DNA of 44,882 bases from the NCBI GenBank assembly GCA_017501695.1, contig JAFVWL010000118.1, forward strand, positions 1-44,882, written 5' to 3'. Origin of the DNA: Oscillospiraceae bacterium. Its GTDB lineage: Bacteria > Bacillota > Clostridia > Oscillospirales > Oscillospiraceae. The translations under genes were made by a program, and so were the position numbers. Positions 39,845-44,882 of this stretch are shown here, piece after piece. How positions within the stretch are numbered: position 1 is the first letter of the stretch; each line of letters begins with the position of its first letter. The notes beneath the pieces were generated by a model. The model was not told the origin of the DNA, ran no database searches, and was given only the letters and a program-made list of their open reading frames with translations.

Positions 39845-41230
39845 ATGGCTGTCAAAAACAATAGCCAGCAGATGCTGGAAGGCCCTTTGCTGAAAAACAT
39901 CATACTTTACACCATCCCAATCATTCTGACCAGTATTTTGCAGCTGCTGTTCAACGCGGCGGATCTGGTAGTCGTGGGTCGGTTCTGCGGCTCCATTTCC
40001 GTGGCTGCCGTTGGCGCCACCGGCTCCATTACCAGTCTGATTGTCAATCTTTTCATCGGTCTGAGCGTGGGCGCCGGCGTCACCGTTGCCCACGGCATTG
40101 GCAGCCGTGAGGACGAAACGGTTCACAGAACCGTTCACACAGCGCTTCCCATGTCCATTGTCTGCGGTCTGGCTCTGACTGTTCTGGGCGTTTCCATGTC
40201 GGAAACCCTGCTGCGCTGGATGGGTACGCCGGAGGATGTGCTACCCCTGTCCGCGGTTTACATGAAGATTTATTTCGCCGGCATTACCTTTGCCATGATT
40301 TACAATTTCTGCGCCTCCATCCTCCGGGCGGTGGGCGACACCAAAAGCCCGCTCACCTTTCTGACCATCTCCGGCGTGGTGAACGTGGTGCTGAATCTGA
40401 TTTTCGTCACCCAGCTTCACATGAATGTGGCCGGTGTCGCCTTGGCTACCACCATTTCTCAGGGTGTTTCCGCAGTGGCTGTGATCATCGTTCTGATGCG
40501 CCGCACCGACGCTGCCCGTCTTATGCTGAATAAGCTCCGCTTTTACGGTCCGCAGATGCAGAAGATCATCCGCATCGGCCTGCCTGCTGGCATTCAGAGC
40601 AGCCTGTTCTCCATCTCCAATGTGCTGATTCAGAGCTCCGTCAACTCCTTCGGCTCTGTGCTGATGTCCGGCAACTCCGCATCCCAGAATATTGAGGGCT
40701 TTGTTTATGTTTCCCTGAACGCATTCCACCAGACCGCTGTGAACTTCATAGGACAGAATGTGGGCGCATTGAAATTTGACCGGGTGAAGAAGGTTCTGAA
40801 GATTTGTCTGGCCTGCGTCACGGTAACGGGTCTTACGCTTGGTCTGACACTGTATGCCTGCGGTGAAACGCTGCTGGGCATTTACATCACCGATTCTGCC
40901 GAAGCCATTGAATGGGGCATGGTCCGGCTGGGCTGCATCGCCATCCCCTACTTTGTATGCGGTCTGATGGATGTAACCACCGGCGCTCTGAGAGGCATGG
41001 GCGCTTCGGTTGCCCCCATGATTATTTCCGTACTGGGCGTGTGCGGTGTGCGGATCGGCTGGATCTATACGATCTTTCAGATTCCTGCCTTCCACACCCC
41101 CCAGAGCCTGTACTTAAGCTATATTTTCTCCTGGGCTCTGACCTTCCTCATTGAGCTTTACGCATTCCACAAAATCTTTGCCCAGCAGACCAGCATGCTG
41201 TCCCGTCCCAGAGCGGCGGACGCTCCATAA
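39845..41230 (+). CDS. MATE family efflux transporter
   Basis: 461 residues with twelve expected membrane helices in two MATE halves. The first has LFNAADLVVVGRFCGSISVAAVGATGSI and the second IQSSLFSISNVLIQSSVNSFGS. It exports cationic drugs or metabolites using Na+ or H+ gradients. The ATG at 39845 follows AAAGGAAG. It is monocistronic, with its own promoter and a strong terminator. Because it is divergent from a radical SAM gene with closely facing promoters, both may be controlled together, for example if the exporter removes the radical SAM product; that is inference. Confidence 0.92.
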   Translation: MAVKNNSQQMLEGPLLKNIILYTIPIILTSILQLLFNAADLVVVGRFCGSISVAAVGATGSITSLIVNLFIGLSVGAGVTVAHGIGSREDETVHRTVHTALPMSIVCGLALTVLGVSMSETLLRWMGTPEDVLPLSAVYMKIYFAGITFAMIYNFCASILRAVGDTKSPLTFLTISGVVNVVLNLIFVTQLHMNVAGVALATTISQGVSAVAVIIVLMRRTDAARLMLNKLRFYGPQMQKIIRIGLPAGIQSSLFSISNVLIQSSVNSFGSVLMSGNSASQNIEGFVYVSLNAFHQTAVNFIGQNVGALKFDRVKKVLKICLACVTVTGLTLGLTLYACGETLLGIYITDSAEAIEWGMVRLGCIAIPYFVCGLMDVTTGALRGMGASVAPMIISVLGVCGVRIGWIYTIFQIPAFHTPQSLYLSYIFSWALTFLIELYAFHKIFAQQTSMLSRPRAADAP

Positions 41231-41241
41231 ATCAATTCACT

Positions 41242-41275
41242 GCTTCCCTGCATTGCCCGTGCAGGGAAGCATTTT
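41242..41275 (+). terminator. Intrinsic terminator of the MATE gene
   Basis: Perfect 11-bp stem GCTTCCCTGCA / TGCAGGGAAGC followed by ATTTTC. Confidence 0.85.
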
Positions 41276-41281
41276 CTTCCA

Positions 41282-41310
41282 TTGACATTCCGGATTTCAT
41301 ATAATATCAT
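41282..41310 (+). promoter_or_regulatory. Promoter for the MBL-VOC operon
   Basis: Perfect TTGACA (41282-41287), 17-bp spacer, TATCAT (41305-41310). Transcription should start near 41317, so an ATG at that exact point would have no leader. Confidence 0.7.
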
Positions 41311-41355
41311 TTCATTATGAGAAATATTACGCTGGAAGCGAGGGGGGAAGCCGGT

Positions 41356-42042
41356 ATGGTTGTAAGGTACATTCATCACAGCTGTTTTTTGGTGGAAACC
41401 GATGACTGCTACTACTTGTTTGATTACGAAAAAGGGCAGCTGCCCGAACTGGACGGAAACAAGCCGATTATTGTTCTTTCCAGTCATGGCCACGGCGACC
41501 ACTATAATCCGGAGATCTTTCCCCTGCTGGAGCGTGCAGGCATGAAACGGATTCGGGCAGTTCTGTCAGATGACATCCCTGTTCCCAGGAATGTGGATGC
41601 CTTGCAGGTATCCCCCGGAATGGGCTATGATCTGGGATGCGGTCAACGCCTCAATGCATTTCGATCCACAGATTTGGGAGTCGCTTTTCTGATCGAAGAT
41701 CACGACAAGCTGATTTATCATGCAGGTGATCTGAACGATTGGGTTTGGGAAGAGGAAAGCGACGATTACAATGAACAGATGACCATCCATTACCGGGAAC
41801 AGATCCAGCTTCTTTCCGACGCGGTTCATGGTCGGGAAATCGATCTGGCCTTCGTGGTTCTGGACCCCAGACAGGAAAAAGACTATGACAGAGGGCTGTG
41901 CTATTTTCTGGAACGCCTTTCGGCAAAGCAGGTTTACCCCATGCATTATTGGGATGACCCATCCATCATCGATGCCTTCCTGAAGGATCATCCGGAATAC
42001 GAGCCGCAAATTCAAAATACAGAGTCAATATTACAGCGCTGA
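41356..42042 (+). CDS. MBL-fold metallo-hydrolase
   Basis: 228 residues, metallo-beta-lactamase fold. The metal motif H-x-H-x-D-H is seen in LSSHGHGDHYNPE (His44, His46, Asp48, His49), a later ligand is likely His in LIYHAGDLNDW, and a C-terminal histidine lies in VYPMHYWDD. The layout is that of the UlaG/YtkL-like group of phosphodiesterases or lactonases; the substrate is unknown. I choose the ATG at 41356, which has GAGGGGGGAAG upstream; the first in-frame ATG at 41317 coincides with the predicted transcription start. It is followed after 20 bases by a VOC protein gene. Confidence 0.85.
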   Translation: MVVRYIHHSCFLVETDDCYYLFDYEKGQLPELDGNKPIIVLSSHGHGDHYNPEIFPLLERAGMKRIRAVLSDDIPVPRNVDALQVSPGMGYDLGCGQRLNAFRSTDLGVAFLIEDHDKLIYHAGDLNDWVWEEESDDYNEQMTIHYREQIQLLSDAVHGREIDLAFVVLDPRQEKDYDRGLCYFLERLSAKQVYPMHYWDDPSIIDAFLKDHPEYEPQIQNTESILQR

Positions 42043-42062
42043 GCGCGGAAATGAGGTACACT

Positions 42063-42428
42063 ATGAAATTCAAGATGGTTCACGAGAATTACAATGTGGC
42101 AGACCTGGACAAGTCCATGGCTTTCTATGAAAAAGCGCTGGGATTGAGGGAGGTCAGACGCATCAACGGCGATGGTTTTATCATCGTCTACATCGGCAAC
42201 GAGGAAACGCCCTTTGTGCTGGAGCTCACCTGGCTGGAGGAGCATCCCCAAGCCTATGATCTGGGCGAATGCGAGTTCCATCTTGCCTTCGAAGCGGATG
42301 ACTTTGAGGCCGCACACAAGCTGCACCAGGAGATGGGCTGCATCTGCTTCGAGAATCCGGCTATGGGTATTTACTTCATCACGGACCCGGACGGCTACTG
42401 GCTGGAGATCGTACCCTCCAAAAAGTAA
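42063..42428 (+). CDS. VOC superfamily protein, lactoylglutathione lyase-like
   Basis: 121 residues with two beta-alpha-beta-beta-beta repeats of the glyoxalase fold. The first repeat begins FKMVHENYNVADLDKSMAFYEKALGLREV. Possible metal ligands are His in MVHENYN, Glu in VLELTW, His in CEFHLAFEA and Glu at YWLEIVPSKK, so a metal site seems intact. The family includes glyoxalase I, which detoxifies methylglyoxal. With the MBL-fold neighbour (the fold of glyoxalase II), a two-step glyoxalase operon is tempting, but the MBL protein is not a clear GloB, so this remains inference. The ATG at 42063 follows GAGGTACACT. Confidence 0.85.
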   Translation: MKFKMVHENYNVADLDKSMAFYEKALGLREVRRINGDGFIIVYIGNEETPFVLELTWLEEHPQAYDLGECEFHLAFEADDFEAAHKLHQEMGCICFENPAMGIYFITDPDGYWLEIVPSKK

Positions 42429-42451
42429 CAGACAAATCACACAGGAACAAT

Positions 42452-42476
42452 GGGGCTGTTTGCACAGCCCCGTTTT
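42452..42476 (+). terminator. Intrinsic terminator of the MBL-VOC operon
   Basis: Perfect eight-bp stem GGGGCTGT / ACAGCCCC followed by GTTTTC. Confidence 0.85.
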
Positions 42477-42526
42477 CATATCGTAAAAATTCAAAACAAT
42501 CCTGCTGGTATCACTGAACTGCCTCT

Positions 42527-42554
42527 TTACAATAATTGTTTGTAATGGTATAAA
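42527..42554 (+). promoter_or_regulatory. Promoter for the M13 peptidase gene
   Basis: TTACAA (42527-42532), 16-bp spacer, TATAAA (42549-42554), in an AT-rich stretch. Other AT-rich -10-like boxes follow, so the exact site is uncertain. Confidence 0.5.
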
Positions 42555-42605
42555 TAAGATATATGATTTTCATCATCATTACTTTTCATTTTAAGGGAGA
42601 TAATC

Positions 42606-44504
42606 ATGGAAGAGATTAGAATTCAGGATGACCTGTATACCTTCGTCAACCAGGCAAAGCTGGAGGAGCTGGTGATCCCCGAGGACATGCCCATTGCTGG
42701 CGGTGTGGCCAACCTCATGACCTCTGTGGAGAAACTCATGATTGGTGAGTTTAACACAATGTGCGCCGATGGCGCCTATCCTAATGAGCATCTGGCAAGA
42801 GCCTGCACGCTGTATACCCTTGCAAAGGATGTAAAGCGGAAGAAAAAGCACGGCATCAAGCCTGCGCTGAAGCAGCTGGCCATTCTCAAAAAGCTCGGCA
42901 CTCTGAGAGGCTACAACCTTCACACCAAGGAGCTGATTCTCAAGGGCATCGCCATGCCCATCAGCATCGCTGTGGAGCCCAACATGAAGGACACCGTCCA
43001 CCACTGCGTCATGATTCAGGGCCCCAGCGTGATCCTGCCCGACGCCTCCTATTACAAGGAGGGAAAGGAGCAGCAAAGAGATATGCTGCTGAATCTGTGG
43101 AGCGGCTTTGCAAAGCAGGTACTCGCCATCGCCGGCCACAGCGAGGAGGAGTGCGACCTTCTGCTCAAGGACACCCTGGCCTTTGACGCGCTGATTGCCA
43201 AGTACGTGAAGACCAGCGAGGAATGGTCTGAGTACGTCAAGATGTACAACCCCATGAAGACCGGACGGGTGGCAGGCATGGTCAAGCCTATGAACCTGAA
43301 GAAGCTGCTGACCGATCTGTTCGGGGAGATTCCCGAGGAGATCATCGTGGCGGAGCCCCGGTACTTCAAGAACTTCAAGGAAGTGTTCAACCAGGACACC
43401 TTTGAGCTGTACAAGAACTGGGCCTATGTGGTGACCCTGATGGGCAGTTGCAGTCTGCTGTCCGAGGAGCTTCGGGATCTGGGCGGCGGCTTCAGCAGAG
43501 CCCTCTCTGGCATTGCAGCCCCTTCCTCCCCCGAGAAGTTTGCCTATCAGCTGGCATCCTCCATGTACAGCGAACCCGTGGGTCTGTACTACGGCGAAAA
43601 GTACTTTGGCGAGGAAGCCAAGAAGGACATTACCGAAATCGTTCAGCAGATCGTTGCCACCTATCAGAAGCGCATCGCCACCAACGACATTCTGGAGCAG
43701 GCCACCAAGGACAAGGCCATTCTGAAACTGAGCAAGATGGGTCTGAAGCTGGCCTATCCTGACCGGGTGGAGGAAATCTACAGCAAGCTGGTGTTTGATG
43801 AAAGCAAGTCCCTCTTCGACATCGTTTCCGCTCTGAGAGCCATCCGAATGGAGGACAATTTCAGCAAGCTCGGCAAGGAAGTGGACCGCACCCACTGGGC
43901 AATGCCCGGACACATGGTCAACGCCTGCTACGATCCCTTCGTCAACGACATCACCTTCCCTGCTGCCATTCTGCAGCCCCCCTTCTACTCCATCCATCAG
44001 ACCAGAAGCGAAAACCTGGGCGGCATCGGCGCGGTAATCGGTCATGAGATTTCCCATGCCTTCGACTCCAACGGCGCCAAGTGCGACGAGATGGGCAATC
44101 TGAACAACTGGTGGACCAAGGCCGACGAGCGGAAGTTCAACAAGAAGGTCAATGCCATGATCCGCCAGTTCGACGGCATCGAGCTGCCCTGGGGCACTGT
44201 CAACGGCAAGTTCACCGTCAGCGAAAACATTGCCGACAACGGCGGTATGGCAGTAACTCTGGACATCATGTCCCAGACCGAGGGCGTTTCCTTTGAGGAA
44301 TACTTCACCAACTGGGCAAAGGTCTGGTGCCAGAAGGCAAAGCCCGAATATCAGGCACTGCTGCTGCAGGTGGACGTTCACGGCCCCTGCTACCTCCGGG
44401 CCAATATGCCCCCGAGAAACTTCGCCGAGTGGTATGAAACCTTCCAAGTGAAAAAGACCGACGGTATGTATCTGGCCCCCTCCAAGAGAGTGGTTATCTG
44501 GTAA
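42606..44504 (+). CDS. M13 family metallopeptidase (PepO/neprilysin-like)
   Basis: 632 residues. Zinc site HEISH (480-484) and the third ligand in ENIAD (Glu540, Asp544), as in neprilysin-family peptidases; the C-terminus keeps the family blocks VDVHGPCYLRANMPPRNFAEWYETFQVKKTDGMYL and RVVIW. It should be an endopeptidase for small peptides. No signal peptide or membrane anchor is present, so it is cytoplasmic like lactococcal PepO. Codon use is strongly biased, suggesting abundance. The ATG at 42606 follows AAGGGAGATAATC. It is monocistronic. Confidence 0.92.
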   Translation: MEEIRIQDDLYTFVNQAKLEELVIPEDMPIAGGVANLMTSVEKLMIGEFNTMCADGAYPNEHLARACTLYTLAKDVKRKKKHGIKPALKQLAILKKLGTLRGYNLHTKELILKGIAMPISIAVEPNMKDTVHHCVMIQGPSVILPDASYYKEGKEQQRDMLLNLWSGFAKQVLAIAGHSEEECDLLLKDTLAFDALIAKYVKTSEEWSEYVKMYNPMKTGRVAGMVKPMNLKKLLTDLFGEIPEEIIVAEPRYFKNFKEVFNQDTFELYKNWAYVVTLMGSCSLLSEELRDLGGGFSRALSGIAAPSSPEKFAYQLASSMYSEPVGLYYGEKYFGEEAKKDITEIVQQIVATYQKRIATNDILEQATKDKAILKLSKMGLKLAYPDRVEEIYSKLVFDESKSLFDIVSALRAIRMEDNFSKLGKEVDRTHWAMPGHMVNACYDPFVNDITFPAAILQPPFYSIHQTRSENLGGIGAVIGHEISHAFDSNGAKCDEMGNLNNWWTKADERKFNKKVNAMIRQFDGIELPWGTVNGKFTVSENIADNGGMAVTLDIMSQTEGVSFEEYFTNWAKVWCQKAKPEYQALLLQVDVHGPCYLRANMPPRNFAEWYETFQVKKTDGMYLAPSKRVVIW

Positions 44505-44523
44505 CGAGTTTCCCAATTCAGCA

Positions 44524-44557
44524 ACGGGAGAGGCGGACTGCCTCTCCCGTACTTTTT
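44524..44557 (+). terminator. Intrinsic terminator of the M13 peptidase gene
   Basis: Perfect stem ACGGGAGAGG / CCTCTCCCGT with a seven-base loop, followed by ACTTTTTT. Confidence 0.9.
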
Positions 44558-44575
44558 TATTGCTGCCGGATTATA

Positions 44576-44727
44576 CTAACTCTTGATTAAACAGTTTAAT
44601 TCTTACCGGTCTAAATCGTGTCATAATGCGTTCTCGTTCTAGGTGGGCGACAGCCCACTGTCGTCCTCGGCCTTTTCTGACACGATATATCCTCGGTAAG
44701 CTCTGAAACCATTTAACCAAGAATTAG
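44576..44727. repeat. 152-bp nested palindrome (possible MITE or structured RNA)
   Basis: Three nested inverted repeats. The outer arms are 44576-44597 and 44706-44727 (CTAACTCTTGATTAAACAGTTT against CTAATTCTTGGTTAAATGGTTT in reverse complement). The middle arms are about 44602-44623 and 44678-44700. At the tip is a GTGGGC-GACA-GCCCAC hairpin (44643-44658). The outer-arm mismatches become G-U pairs only in minus-strand RNA. No gene is contained. It could be a short palindromic mobile element or a structured RNA. Confidence 0.7.
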
Positions 44728-44882
44728 GGAAGCTCTGATTCAATCGGCAAGAGCAGATGGCGAGAGATTTTGGCCCAAATTGAAGTTTGGAAAGCGGAGG
44801 AATACTTTGTGTATTTCCCGGTTTTCAAACGGATAAGTTGGGTCAAAAGATCCGTCAGCTGCCGCAGACGATTTATTCAGAG
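44724..44882. mobile_element. Candidate short inverted-repeat element, cut by window edge
   Basis: After TTAG the sequence GGGAAGCTCTGATTCAATCG (44727-44746) begins, and the window ends in CGATTTATTCAGAG (44869-44882). Its reverse complement, CTCTGAATAAATCG, matches 12 of 14 bases of the left end. About 160 bp lie between the ends with no reading frame of note. This looks like a MITE with IS5-like GGGAAG ends, expected to close with GCTTCCC just past the edge. The family assignment is inference. Confidence 0.6.

Noticed and set aside
42591..44516. Long minus-strand frame of 641 codons opposite the M13 peptidase
   Set aside because: Shadow frame; the plus strand has HExxH, ExxxD, a ribosome site and a terminator.
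1..44882. CRISPR array, tRNA, rRNA or prophage genes
   Set aside because: No regularly spaced direct repeats, cloverleaf-like sequences, ribosomal RNA blocks or phage structural genes were seen on reading through.

Overview
The window looks like chromosomal DNA of a GC-rich gut clostridium, most likely an Oscillospiraceae/Ruminococcaceae-type Firmicute. The basis is: strong AGGAGG ribosome sites with occasional TTG starts; many TTGACA-N17-TATAAT-like promoters with short intergenic gaps; Clostridia-typical families (YitT, DUF4430 lipoprotein, GPH symporter, SLH proteins, domain-permuted GH3 beta-glucosidase, argCJBD); and a group IIC intron. The genus is inference. I see no rRNA, tRNA, CRISPR array or prophage.

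Layout. 1-136: 5' end of a group IIC intron (minus strand), sitting directly behind the terminator of an AI-2E-type permease gene. 176-7021 (minus): the permease, an alpha/beta hydrolase plus two overlapping methyltransferases of different families, a permuted GH3 glycosidase and a small three-SLH exported protein. 7194-9026 (plus): an ECF sigma factor, its zinc-finger membrane anti-sigma factor and a YfjL-like anchored protein. 9199-10779: glucose-6-phosphate isomerase. 10828-15702 (minus): arginine genes argC-argJ-argB-argD plus a GNAT, behind a consensus promoter whose -35 overlaps an ArgR-box-like site; three perfect hairpins lie between argB and argD. 15916-17547 (minus): YitT and a membrane XRE regulator. 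17698-18546 (plus): a cobalamin riboswitch with a terminator, controlling a lone DUF4430 (transcobalamin-like) lipoprotein. 18569-20962: a GPH sugar symporter and an amidohydrolase. 21022-24535: AIM24/DUF2500 pair, a second membrane XRE regulator, and a pair of zinc-ribbon proteins, one with a ribbon-helix-helix-like N-terminus. 24730-27321: a large secreted CAP-LRR-SLH surface protein. 27419-28390: a MtaA/CmuA-like uroporphyrinogen-decarboxylase-family protein.

The most interesting system is the six-gene plus-strand operon at 28521-38662: MoxR-type AAA+ ATPase, DUF5682 protein, VWA protein with intact MIDAS, protein with two SWIM zinc fingers, a 105-residue unrecognised protein and a 1162-residue DUF4132 protein. 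Five of its six genes overlap or nearly abut, with two ATGA junctions. It has the composition of the poorly understood Escherichia coli yehI-yehQ (MolR) cluster in a different order. I infer a multi-subunit ATPase/VWA machine; its substrate is unknown and a stress or conflict role is only a hypothesis.

The right part carries a radical SAM/SPASM gene divergent from a MATE exporter (with -35 boxes almost touching), an MBL hydrolase with a VOC protein, and an M13 (PepO-like) peptidase without a signal peptide. The last 300 bases hold no gene. They hold a 152-bp nested palindrome directly abutting the start of an element with imperfect terminal inverted repeats, cut by the window end. Both window edges therefore carry repetitive or mobile DNA.
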